A DNA stretch of 64,000 nucleotides from Adenanthera pavonina. Lineage: Eukaryota; Streptophyta; Magnoliopsida; Fabales; Fabaceae. The stretch is from NCBI GenBank assembly GCA_026686845.1, contig JAIVEN010000014.1, positions 35,300,001 to 35,364,000 on the forward strand, in the 5' to 3' direction. Below are positions 47,380 to 57,694 of this stretch, in pieces (the first letter of the stretch is position 1; each line of letters begins with the position of its first letter). Made by a program: the position numbers and the translations under genes. The notes below the pieces were generated by a model. That model saw only the letters and a list, made by a program, of their open reading frames with translations. It had not been told where the DNA came from and searched no databases.

Positions 47380-50300
47380 AAAAGTTTTAGGGATTTGCAA
47401 CTTATTCTTCTAATTTTGTAACTTTTACATTTTAATTTTGCAACTCATGTTTCCAATTTCAACTCCAAAGAATCAGATTTCACCATCATGATCATCAAAA
47501 TGGTTCCAGATTTTGCAACCTATTCTTCCAATTTTGCAACTTTCACATTCTAATTTTGCAATTCATGTTCCCAATTTTAACCCTGAAGAATCAGATTTCA
47601 TCTTCATGATCATCAACATGGTTCCAGATTTTGCAACATATTCTTCCAATTTTGCAACATTTGTGTTATAATTTTGTAAGTTATGTTCCCAATTTTAAAC
47701 TCGAAGAATCATATTTCACCTTCATGATCATCAAAATAGTTCCAGATTTTGCAACTTATTCTTCCAATTTTGCAACTTTTGTATTCTAATTTTGCAACTC
47801 ATGCTCCTAATTTTAATTCCGAAGAATCAGATTTCACCTTCATGATCATTAACATGGTTTCAGATTTTGCAACTTATTCTTCCAATTTTGCAACATTCGT
47901 GTTATAATTATGCAACTCATGTTCCCCAACTTTAACCCTAAAGAATCAGATTTCACCATTATGATCATCAAAATAGTTCCAGATTTTGCAACATATTCTT
48001 CCAATTTTGCAATATTTGTGTTATAATTTGGCAACTCATGTTCCTAATTTTAACCTCGAAGAATCAAATTTCACCTTCATGATCATCAAAATAGTTCCAG
48101 ATTTTGCAACATTCGTGTTATAATTTTGCAACTCATGTTCTCAATTTTAACCTCGAACAATCAGATTTCACCTTCATGATCATCAACATGGTTCCAGATT
48201 TTACAACTTATTCTTCCAATTTTACAACTTTTACATTCTAATTTTGCAACTTATGTTCCCAATTTTAATCCTGAAGAATCAGATTTCACCTTCATGATCA
48301 TTAACATGGTTTCAGATTTTGCAACTTATTCTTCCAATTTTGCAACATTCGTGTTATAATTATGCAACTCATGTTCCCCAACTTTAACCCTAAAGAATCA
48401 GATTTCACCATTATGATCATCAAAATAGTTCCAGATTTTGCAACATATTCTTCCAATTTTGCAATATTTGTGTTATAATTTGGCAACTCATGTTCCTAAT
48501 TTTAACCTCGAAGAATCAAATTTCACCTTCATGATCATCAAAATAGTTCCAGATTTTGCAATATTCTTCCAATATTGCAACATTCGAGTTCTAATTTTGC
48601 AACTCATGTTTCCAATTTTAATCCTGAAAAATCAGGTTTCACCTTCATGATCATTAACATGGTTCCAAATTTTGCAACTTATTATTCCAATTTTGCAACA
48701 TTCGTGTTATAATTTTGCAAGTCATGTTCCCAATTTTAACCCTAAAGAATTAGATTTCACCTTCATGATCATCAAAATGGTTCCAAATTTTGTAACCTAT
48801 TCATCCAATTTTTCAACTTTTGCGTTCTAATTTTGCAACTCTTTTTCCCAATTTTAACCCCGAAGAATCATATTTCACCTCATGATCATCAAAATGGTTC
48901 CAGATTTTGCAACATATTCTTCCAATTTTGCAACTTTTGCGTTCTAATTTTATAATCCATGTTCCTAATTAAAACCTTGAAGAATCAGATTTCATCTTCA
49001 TGATCATCAAAATGGTTCCAGATTTTACAGCTTATTTTTCTAATTTTGCAATTTTCGCGTTCTAATTTTACAACCCATGTTCCCAATTTTAACCCTGAAA
49101 AATTAGATTTTACTTTTATGATCATCAACATGGTTCCAAATTTTGCAATTTATTCTTTTAATTGTACAACTTTGACGTTCTAATTTTGCAACTCATGTTC
49201 CCAAATTAACCTCGAAGAATCATATTCCACCTTCATTATCACCAAAATGGTTCCAAATTTTACAACTTATTCTTTCAATTTTGTAACTTTGGCATTCTAA
49301 TTTTGCAACTCATGTTCCCAATTTTACCCCCGAACAATCAGATTCCACCTTCATGATCATCAAAATGGTTCCAGATTTTGCAACTTTTTCGTTTTAATTT
49401 TGCAACTATTGTTCTCAATTTTAATCCTGAAGAATCATATTTCACCTCATGATCATCAAAATGATTCCAAATTTTGCAACTTATTTTTCCAATTTGGCAA
49501 CTTTTTCGTTCTAATTTTGCAACTTTTATTCCCAATTTTAACCACGAAGAATCATATTTCACGTTCATGATGATCAAAATGGTTCCAAATTTTGCAACTT
49601 ATTCTTCCAATTTTGTAACTTTTGCATTCTAATTTTGCAACCCATGTTCCCAATTTTACCCCTGAAGAATCAGATTTCACTTTTATGATTATCAACATGG
49701 TTTCAGATTTTGCAATTTATTCTTCAAATTTTGCAACTTTTGCGTTCTAATTTTGCAACTAATGTTCCCAATTTAACCTCGAAGAATCATATTCCACCTT
49801 CATAATCATCAAAATGGTTCCAGATTTTGCAACTTATTCTTCCAATTTTGCAACTTTGACGTTCTAATTTTGCAACTCATGTTCCCAATTTTAACCCCGA
49901 AGAATCATATTCCATCTTCATGATCATCAAAATGATTCCAGATTTTGCAACTTGTTCTTCCAATTTTGCAATATTCGCATTCTAATTTTGCAACTCATGT
50001 TCCCAATTTTAATCTCGAAGAATCATATTCCACCTTCATAATCATCAAAATGGTTCCAGATTTTACAACTTATTCTTCCAATTTTGCAACTTTGGCATTC
50101 TAATTTTGCAACTCATGTTCCCAATTTTAACCCCGAAGAATCATATTCCACCTTCATGATCATCAAAATGGTTCCAGATTTTGTAACTTATTCTTCCAAT
50201 TTTACAATATTTGCATTCTAATTTTGCAACTCATGTTCCCAATTTTAACCCTAGAGAATCAAATTTCACCTCATGATCATCAAAATGGTTCCCGATTTTG

Positions 50301-50640
50301 CAACTTATTCTTCTAATTTTGCAACTTTGGCGTTCTAATTTTGCAACTCATGTTCCTAATTTTAACCCGGATGAATTAGATTTTAACGTTTTAATCATCA
50401 AAATAGTTGGAGAGATTTACAATTTCTTCTTCCAATTTCACAATATTGTTGTCCTATTTTTGCAACTTGTTTTTCAAATTTTAGTATTGAAGAATAAAAT
50501 TTTTAACTTTTTAGTCATCAAAGTGGAGCCATAGATTTACAACTTCTTACTCATTTTTCCCACATCTCTTATTCTAATTTTTTAGCTTAGTTTCTCAATT
50601 TTGACTTTGGTTAATTGAATTTTAACATCATTTACAACAT
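47380..50640 (+). repeat. Tandem array of about 28 copies of a 118-bp repeat
   Basis: Units carry 'gaatcagatttcacc', 'atgatcatcaaaatggtt', 'ccagattttgcaacttatt', 'cttccaattttgcaac' and 'aactcatgttcccaatttt' in fixed order. Anchor positions (47471, 47589, 47707, 47825, 47944, 48062, 48159, 48277, ...) give a period of 118, with occasional short units of about 95-97. The word ATTTTGCAAC recurs several times per unit, hinting at an older sub-repeat. A block of about 288 bp (47821-48108) is repeated without change at 48273-48560, a 452-bp step, showing recent local amplification. Repeats degrade at both ends. It separates the convergent 3' ends of the Ulp1-like and transposase genes. The short open frames inside it are chance. 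Confidence 0.95.
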
Positions 50641-51003
50641 GTAGCCACAAACATACATTGTGAGGACATAATATAAAGTTAGTCATTCATTATGTAGTAC
50701 CCCTGTTACAAAAAAGAAGCAAGGGGTATGGCAGCTGTACATGCCACTTACCTATGTATTTCATATACAAAACATAAGGTCTAGTCTCAATCTACAATAT
50801 GTCCCATTCCCATGTACCATCTATCAAAAAAGAACCATGTACCTATAAAATTTACTAACTACGGATCTATACCAAAAAAATGTACCATTTTCTAGCTACA
50901 TAAATAAAAAAACACTTCACCCTATCATACTATATATATATATAACATCAAAATATACCCATCAAATTCAACTTGATGAAGAACCACAATAGAACCATAT
51001 CAA
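50641..51003. other. Spacer between repeat array and transposase gene
   Basis: Contains a few AT microsatellite units (50932-50942) and no recognised coding sequence. Probably the 3' UTR region of the transposase transcript. Confidence 0.4.
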
Positions 51004-51245
51004 TTGGGATTTGATTTTTTGCACTTCTTTCGAGTATGACCAGCCTCCTTACAACAAGAACAATGATAAGTGTTTTTCTGCTAAAATTGTGACTCAACTC
51101 GAGCTCGACGTGGTTTGCCAGTTGGTCGAGATGTTGTAGGTGGATGTAAAAAGGTACTATTCAAGTAATCAGACATTTTTAAGGTATTCAAGTTGGGCAT
51201 GTCATGAGTCTCAATTGGATACATGGTACCACTATAAATTTTCTA
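51004..51245 (-). pseudogene. Broken C-terminal tail of MULE transposase with CCHC zinc knuckle
   Basis: Beyond the stop at 51246 the minus strand, in another frame, reads 'YSGTMYPIETHDMPN', 'TSRPTGKPRRARVESQF', a stop, then 'CSCCKEAGHTRKKC' (51067-51026), a CX2CX4HX4C zinc knuckle. This order (linker, basic proline-glycine segment, zinc knuckle) is the normal C-terminus of plant MuDR transposases. A frameshift or an unrecognised intron, plus one TAG, separates it from the main ORF. Confidence 0.75.
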
Positions 51246-52850
51246 CTATGAGCTAAGGAGATAGCAGTCCTCTATAAAGTTGTACACATTACCATGCATC
51301 TTTTTAATAGCTGCACAAGCATGAGGACAAGGAAGGCAAGTGCATTCTCGTGAAGTTAGATCAACAATTACGTTAACAGAACCTGTTCGAATTGATATCA
51401 AATGTGCATCATACTGCAAAGCTAGCATAAATTTAGCTCTTAAAACATTCTCCTTAAGCGTTGCCTCAATATTGGGACCAACTCCATTTTTCCACTTACT
51501 CATGCCTTCCTTGGTAGCAAAGAACTTTTGACTTAACTTTTCTCTATGTTCATTGATCAATAGAAAAACATTATGACTCCTCTCATCTAGCAACCATGAA
51601 TTGAATGATTCAGCTAAGTTAGTTGTTATATTATCCCATCGACGATGTGGAAACTGTGATAAAGCCCATCTATCCACATTACCTTCATCTTCAACCCATC
51701 TTGCCAATTGTGGACAGAATGTTCTCAAATTTCCTATGGCTATGTCAAAATTAGTTTTTATTCGAGTGTAGGCAACTGCATCAAGTAAGTTCAGTGCTGC
51801 CTCCTTGCTCTTCCTTTTCATTCTACTACCAACTTTCATAAACTGGGTGGTAAAATTTTCTTTGACATGGTGATAACAAAATGCATGTCTGTCACCCCCA
51901 AAGATGGCTCTTACAGTACTAGTGATAGCATGATGTCTGTCAGAGATTATAGTTATTTCAACTGAAGCTGTAATTTCTTTTATGTTTTGAAGAAACCATG
52001 TCCACCCCTCATATGTTTCTTTTCCCACTATCGCAATTGCAAATGGAAACATGTTATTATCAGCATCATAAGCTGAAGCTGCCAATAGTGCTCCTTGGTA
52101 AGGACCGCTAAGATAGCATCTATCCATATAGAGTAACTTCCGCGCCCCAAGCAAGAATCCTTTAATACAGCACCCATATGCAATGAATAATTTCTCAAAC
52201 TTGTTATCAAATGCTACCCACTTAGCTACGGTGTCCGGGTCTGTTTTCATCAATCTATTGCATAGCCAAGGAATTAGCTTATATGATTGTTCAGGTGTGC
52301 CATGTATAATCTGCAATGCACTCTCTTTGGCTCTCCAGGCTTGAGAATATGTTAACTTTAATCCATAGTCTCTAAATAAGTCATGTCTAATTTCATTTGG
52401 ATCTTTATCCACAGTGGTTCTTACTCCTTCACTAATGATAGATGCTATCAATTTGGATCTTGCCTTGTGAGCAAGTTCCAAGTTGTCTTGAGCTGAATGA
52501 ATGTGCTCATTGTGAAATGCTGTCACACGAAGGAAGGGGGTGTAATCCTCAAATGCATATGCTGTAAGCTTCCAATTGCATCCTTCAACTATGCATTTCA
52601 CAATCATTTTGTCATGACTATTCCTCACATACTCATAGTCAAACTTTTGTGCAATGCTAAACTTATATAATGCATCTCTAAAAGCTTCAGCACTTGAAAT
52701 AATTTGTCCAGTTCCAACAAATAGATTCTCCCAGTTGCAAGCATTTACCTCGGTAAATTGGGATGGCACACCTGATATTACACAAGGCAATGGTTCAATC
52801 TTAAGGTTGGATGGATAGCTTAAATGTGAATCTCCATCTATAAGTCTCAT
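51246..52850 (-). CDS. MuDR-type MULE transposase
   Basis: 534 codons from ATG at 52850, directly after a possible acceptor (AATGCAG). It would bind the element's inverted repeats and catalyse cut-and-paste transposition in the nucleus. Residues about 50-115 form the MuDR DNA-binding region (FRDALYKFSIAQKFDYEYV, KCIVEGCNWKLTA). The MULE catalytic core follows: first Asp in LLYMDRCYLSG (about 240), second Asp in TIISDRHHAITS (about 300), HAFCYHHVKENF, and the probable Glu in NLAESFN (about 415). A SWIM-type zinc motif CTCLPCPHACAAI lies near the end, but the usual spacer between CxC and CxH is shortened. The family's C-terminal zinc knuckle lies out of frame downstream (51004-51245). No stop interrupts the core, so decay is recent or the coding region is still under some constraint. 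Confidence 0.93.
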   Translation of the reverse strand: MRLIDGDSHLSYPSNLKIEPLPCVISGVPSQFTEVNACNWENLFVGTGQIISSAEAFRDALYKFSIAQKFDYEYVRNSHDKMIVKCIVEGCNWKLTAYAFEDYTPFLRVTAFHNEHIHSAQDNLELAHKARSKLIASIISEGVRTTVDKDPNEIRHDLFRDYGLKLTYSQAWRAKESALQIIHGTPEQSYKLIPWLCNRLMKTDPDTVAKWVAFDNKFEKLFIAYGCCIKGFLLGARKLLYMDRCYLSGPYQGALLAASAYDADNNMFPFAIAIVGKETYEGWTWFLQNIKEITASVEITIISDRHHAITSTVRAIFGGDRHAFCYHHVKENFTTQFMKVGSRMKRKSKEAALNLLDAVAYTRIKTNFDIAIGNLRTFCPQLARWVEDEGNVDRWALSQFPHRRWDNITTNLAESFNSWLLDERSHNVFLLINEHREKLSQKFFATKEGMSKWKNGVGPNIEATLKENVLRAKFMLALQYDAHLISIRTGSVNVIVDLTSRECTCLPCPHACAAIKKMHGNVYNFIEDCYLLSS

Positions 52851-52969
52851 GCTGCATTTACAATAAATTCAAATTCATTAATGCTGACTACAAAAGCATG
52901 ATGATTATACTTTAGTACATGTAAAAGCTTACCTTTGAGATGACTCAATTATGTCTATACTTTAATGTC

Positions 52970-53278
52970 CTATCCCATTGATCTATAAATGAGCAAATTG
53001 TCATTAAACTTCACTAGCTTTTCTACCCCTCCATTATCTATAAGGTCTAAAAATGTTGTGCCATCAAACTTTAATGTGTATTTCAACTCTACTCCATTAA
53101 CATCATAGTTCAAACATGATGATATCACATTCTTCAATTCATCAAGTGACATTCCTTCTTTTATCAAACTTCCATTTTTCCTACCTCCCTCATATTGCAT
53201 ACTCCCATTTAAATCTTTCACAATTTTTCCACCAAAATGAAAATAACAAAAAATTTCCTTTGACGAACTACTTGTCAT
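52970..53278 (-). CDS. PB1-like N-terminal ORF of the MULE transposase gene
   Basis: 102 codons from ATG at 53278. It contains YFHFGGKIVKDLNGSMQYEG, SLDELKNVISSCLNYD and LKYTLKFDGTTFLDLIDNGG, the PB1-like domain that many plant MULE transposases carry at their N-terminus for protein-protein contact. A stop follows at 52970, and a further 40 bp on there is a good donor (AAAG/GTAAGC near 52935) paired with the acceptor just before the transposase ATG. The two parts are therefore on one probable transcript but not in one frame: either a mutation truncated a joined protein, or they are translated separately. Confidence 0.75.
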   Translation of the reverse strand: MTSSSSKEIFCYFHFGGKIVKDLNGSMQYEGGRKNGSLIKEGMSLDELKNVISSCLNYDVNGVELKYTLKFDGTTFLDLIDNGGVEKLVKFNDNLLIYRSMG

Positions 53279-54161
53279 CCCACCACCTAAAAATCAACCT
53301 GCACCAAAAATATTAAAATGTGTTAATTATTGTTACTCATTATCAAATATTTTCTATTCATAAAAATATTGAATTCACAACTCTCATCCATTATTTACTA
53401 ATACAAATTCAAATTTTAAATCCTCAAACTGCCTTTTAAATTTTACTACTTACATTCCACTATTTACCACTAACTTCTCTACAATTTAACAATGATAAAA
53501 TAATATACCATTGTAGAGCCTTTACGTGAGATTTCACAATCATAGAACAATATATTCAAATATACCATTACACTTAAATTATCCATCTAGCAAAACAATG
53601 CAGAAACTTCTATGCAAGTTTTAAAATGAACAAATAGTTTCAGCTTAAGATAGGGAACCATTACAAAAAACCCTTTACATGCACCCATGGATGATATACT
53701 ATTGACTATTGTGAGACCCATTACTCAATCTTGTCAAAGCAAAAACTTTTAATATAAACAAAGAATCTTAGCTTAACTTGTGCTACTATTTAATCAGAAT
53801 AATGGCTGAACACAAATTCATTTCTGAAAGTTAAGAGTTTTTACTAGTATTTATATTGACTATCGTGAAATCCACCACCCATTTTTGTGCAACCCAATAC
53901 CCATTTTTATGAAAACCATTTTTGAACAAATTATATAGCATTTACCTCACTCAAACCCCTTAGAATACAACCGAGGAACACTGCATTAGTTGCACATAAT
54001 CATTGTTTTCCTCCCTTTGTTGCTAGCAATTTGCACAGTTCATTGCTGATGGCAGGAACTCTGCTGAATGGGAGGGAAGGAGATCGTGGTTCAGCATGGA
54101 GAAAATAAGAATGGGAGGTGGGTTTCATTTTTTCACTTTTACCGTGCAATTCATTAAGGGC
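53279..54161. other. MULE right subterminal region
   Basis: AT-rich DNA between the transposase gene and right inverted repeat, with a GC-richer part at 53990-54120. Expected to hold the transposase promoter. No extra gene recognised. Confidence 0.45.
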
Positions 54162-54287
54162 ATTTTGGTAATGTAGAAAGTGATTTAATTTGTATTAAGG
54201 ACCCAAAGTCCCTTTTCCTAATTTTACAATCTATTGGTCTTCAAAGTTAATAAAATGGAGATATTGGTCCTGAACAGTAATTCCCCC
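54162..54287 (-). repeat. MULE right terminal inverted repeat
   Basis: 126-bp inverted partner of 39514-39639. Confidence 0.95.
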
Positions 54288-54296
54288 TTAAATCTA
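54288..54296. repeat. MULE target-site duplication, right
   Basis: TTAAATCTA, identical to 39505-39513. Confidence 0.93.
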
Positions 54297-54836
54297 TCAT
54301 ATAAAATTAAATTTAAAACTAATTCATTTAAATTAATTAAATGATATATATATTTCGAAATAGATTTAATATATCAAATATATCCTATATCAAACATATA
54401 TATATATATATTTTGAACTTTATATCCTAAAATGAAATTTCACTTTAGGGGTTGAAATGAAATTTCAAAAAAATGTAACTGACTTGGTTGATTTTGTGGC
54501 AAGGATGACACATGGAAGATGGGTGGCTGACGTGTCAATGATTGGATATCTCAGTGCTAACGTGGTAGCTGACATGGTTGTCTTCAACCTCAATCTAGAG
54601 TGTGGATGGTGTGTGGAGCATGGCATCAATGAGTGGGCTTCTGGTGGCGGCAAGTGACAATGCGTGAAGCTGCGAACGGTGAAGAAACTCTAAGCACGAT
54701 GGTGATGTCCTTTATGAAAAATGATTGGAAAAGGTAGTTTCAAATGGCAGTGGTAACACCTTTGAAGTTTCTTAATTTTCTGGCTAACTACAGGCAATTT
54801 CCTTACACCACTTGGCTCCTGGGATCTTTCATTGAT
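54297..54836. other. Interrupted retrotransposon DNA right of the MULE
   Basis: Continuation of the sequence broken by the MULE, with a TA microsatellite at 54400-54412. Part probably belongs to the possible LTR that starts at 38970 and the rightmost part to the gypsy leader. The overlapping frames at 54457-54657 and 54465-54653 have no recognised domain. Confidence 0.4.
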
Positions 54837-54848
54837 GCTTTGATACCA
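54837..54848 (-). other. Gypsy primer-binding site
   Basis: On the minus strand TGGTATCAAAGC, one mismatch from the initiator tRNA-Met complement TGGTATCAGAGC, five bases inside the 5' LTR. Confidence 0.7.
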
Positions 54849-54853
54849 AAGAC

Positions 54854-55126
54854 TGGTGCAGAACTCGAGAGAAAAGAAAGAAAAATGCTCTCAACTAGAA
54901 GGATTATGATTCTGTATAAAGATGTGTGTTCATGACAAAACAGAGGCCCTACTTATAATGCTTTAGAGGGCCATTTCATCCAAAGAAAATAATTGACATT
55001 AAAACAAGGAATTAAGTATAGAGGGGGAGTTATGAGAGTTACAACCATTCATTATTGGGGGGCTATGGAAAACTTCAATATATGGTTATGGGACTTCAAT
55101 GGGATGCGGGTTACATTTCTGTTTCA
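54854..55126 (-). repeat. 5' LTR of the Ty3/gypsy element
   Basis: Counterpart of 36885-37162 (273 bp against 278). It lies next to a primer-binding site on its inner side. No perfect 5-bp target duplication is visible at the two outer edges, so one end may have changed. Confidence 0.85.
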
Positions 55127-55987
55127 TTATAAATTCATTCATAGAATATTATATTCCCATTACTCATGAAATTGACTAAAAATAGGTATTTCGTAAATAT
55201 TGCAAGAATGCCTGAATTTTTTTTCTTTAAATTATTTCAAGATTAGTATAATAAACTATAATCAACAACAATTACTTATAGTAATTTTTTTCATAGAATT
55301 AAGCATAATCAATTCAAACTGATGAATCATTTTCATGATTCAAGTACAACATGAATGTATGATTGTTCTTCTCAAGTAATATGTGTAGGAAGCTAATTGT
55401 AATAAGACAATAGTAATCACTAGATTATGTAACTACGGCATATTGTTTTGTAATCTATCATATGAACATTTTGAATCATAGATATATCTATATGATAATC
55501 AAATGTATGCTTTCCATATGGCCATAATCAAATGCATTACTATATATCACTATATAACCACTTAACATTATATATCCTTTAAAGCTTTATAATCACTTTT
55601 TGGCTTCATAGAACCTCTTGATATTTTCTTGCACCTTACGACCTTTTTGGCATCATAAGCATTTTTGGTATTTTCCTCTATATCTCATGGTCCTTTTGGC
55701 TTCATAACCATTTTTGCATTCACTATCAATAAATAAATAATCATTTGTCTATATGTCTTTTAACCATGCATATCGTAACCATTTCTCAATAATAATTTTA
55801 TGTCAATGTTAATGACAAAATATCATCATTTCAATAACCATGGCAAGATAATTATTTTCAATAGCCATGACAAATTATTATTGATTTTCAATTATCAATT
55901 TCTATAATGCTTATATATGGTCATCCTGTTAATCATAAACATATTTTTTCTTGCTTTTCCCATGGCATAAATTTCTACAAGCTATTA
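55127..55987. other. Intergenic, nothing recognised
   Basis: Very AT-rich, with no coding or repeat signature that could be named. Confidence 0.4.
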
Positions 55988-55995
55988 GTTTTTAG

Positions 55996-56866
55996 TAGGG
56001 GTGAGCATGAGGCCCACATCCCAAGTCCTACTGGGTTCAAAATTTTCAAGCTGGTTCGGGTTGCAGGCTAGATGGCTAATCCTTAAATACCCAAACCGGC
56101 CTATCTATATTTTTTTAAATATATATAATTTTATCTTTTATAATTAATATTACATAATATTTAACCTAACTCCTCACAATCCCAAATCCATTCGCCGCAT
56201 TTACCCTTAGAAAATTTGTGTCCCCTCCTCTATCTTCTTCCTCTTTGGCTACTCCATTTGTTGTATCTCACACAAAGCATCTCTTTGTCCTCCATCTTCC
56301 TCCTCCTCAGTTCCTCCATTTGTTGCGTTTTGACAATCAACATCTCTTCTTCTTCACCTCTTTTCACCTTATTCCCCTTATATCTAACTCTACAACCTCA
56401 GTCTCTATCTCCTATCCCTCTCTCTACTACCTCATTCTTGTCACCTCCCTCTTCATCTACCTCTTCTTTAGTTCTCTACAGATCTCGCATATCTTATTAG
56501 CTTCACAAATCACAAGCATGCTTCTTCACTTTGAAGATTTGAGTGTAGAAGGAAGAGATGGAGCTTTTATCAAAGCAGAGGAAGAGGATTGAAGCAGAAG
56601 CATTGAAAACTTCTTTTTTTTGTGCTTTTACTTACTGAAGCAAATTAGTACTTCTTATTGTTGGGTTGGCTTTGCATTTTTAATCTTTTGTTTGATCTTC
56701 ATCTTGTTGCTGCTTCCTCCTCTTTCTAATTTGAGGCAAATTTTTGCCCTAAACCCATGCAACCCGATGACCCAACCTAACAAAATCTAGTTATCCTCGA
56801 GCTATCTCCGAGCCGATCAGTGAGTATGGCTAAACTCGAGCTCGAATCAGCTCATGTGCACCCCTA
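55996..56866. mobile_element. Non-autonomous hAT-like element (871 bp)
   Basis: Ends are inverted copies: TAGGGGTGAGCATGAG on the left, and on the minus strand TAGGGGTGCACATGAG on the right. It is flanked by the 8-bp words GTTTTTAG (55988-55995) and GTTTTCAG (56867-56874), a hAT-length duplication with one mismatch. The interior includes a CT-rich segment (56205-56490) with overlapping frames of 94 and 124 codons lacking any domain. No transposase is present. Confidence 0.75.
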
Positions 56867-57229
56867 GTTTTCAGGACTATAGCAAAAATATCTTTTGTTT
56901 TCATTCCATAAGATATATTGATTAGTGACCTTGAAGGCCATGGTAAAATAAAATACTATTTATATCTATCAAATCATAAAAATAGCAAAACCTTTTCTAC
57001 AAATTCATATCATTCCTTGATATCATAAAATGATCTTCTATAAAATAACCAAAAACAGAATTGATGAGATTTTAGGCCATCTAATCATGACATCCAAAAT
57101 AATATGGTTGTTGCCTATATATATATATATATATATTCATTCTCATAGTTTTCAATGCATCAATCAATGGATATCAAATTGATAATTGTAATAATATAAG
57201 TAGCACTAATCCTTGAACTTTTAAATAAG

Positions 57230-57685
57230 AGAAAATTTCAAATAAATACTAAAAAGATAAAATATTTTCAAAAAGTAACTCCAAATTCACTTAATTTCCA
57301 AAAACTATCAAAGTTTGTAATTGAAATTAAAATTGAAAGATAAAAGATAAAAATGCGCTTCCTATACAAGTAACCCATTTACAAGTGATAAAGATTCATT
57401 TGTAAGTGATAGTAGTATATTTACAATTAATAGATATTTATTTGCAAGTGACACACAAGCGATACTATTATTCCTTGCAAATAAATGTGTCACTTATAAA
57501 TAAATATATGTTAGTTGCAAATATACTATAATGACTTGCAAAGGATTACTTGCATATGAAAGATATTTTCATCTTTTACATTCTAATTTTAATTCTAATT
57601 ACAAATAGTTTTTGGGAATTAGGTGAATTTGGGATTTTTTTTTGGAAATATTTCATTTCTTTGATATTTATCTGGAATTTTTTCT
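57230..57685. mobile_element. Foldback element with long inverted repeats (456 bp)
   Basis: Nearly the whole sequence folds on itself: left-arm words 'ccaaattcacttaatttcc', 'aaaactat', 'aattaaaattgaaagataaa' return in inverted order in the right arm (57550-57680). Flanks TTAAATAAG and TTGAATAAA match at 7 of 9 positions, which would suit a Mutator-type MITE. The centre repeats 'ttgcaagtgac'-type words. Confidence 0.6.
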
Positions 57686-57694
57686 TTGAATAAA

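Larger units (their letters stand above)
39514..54287. mobile_element. 14.8-kb Mutator-like element with Ulp1 gene, captured GPAT exons and tandem repeats
   Basis: Defined by 126-bp terminal inverted repeats (39514-39639 and 54162-54287) starting GGGG(A/G)AATTACTGTTCAGG, with about eight differences by eye, and a perfect 9-bp target duplication. Left to right it holds a subterminal GC-richer block, two exons of a captured plastid acyltransferase gene, a decayed Ulp1-like peptidase gene (+), a 3.2-kb array of 118-bp repeats and, on the minus strand, a transposase ORF with a PB1-like ORF upstream of it. The combination of MuDR transposase and Ulp1-like peptidase is known from the plant KI-MULE and CUMULE type. 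The element interrupts older retrotransposon DNA. Both genes carry breaks, so present autonomy is doubtful, although the ends look functional. Confidence 0.95.

Noticed and set aside
47849..48486. Two identical 61-residue predicted proteins (47849-48034 and 48301-48486)
   Set aside because: They are products of the 118-bp tandem array and its recent 452-bp duplication; unit length is not a multiple of three, so no protein repeat is maintained.
47380..50640. CRISPR-like array
   Set aside because: Repeats are contiguous and diverged without unique spacers, in a plant nuclear transposon.
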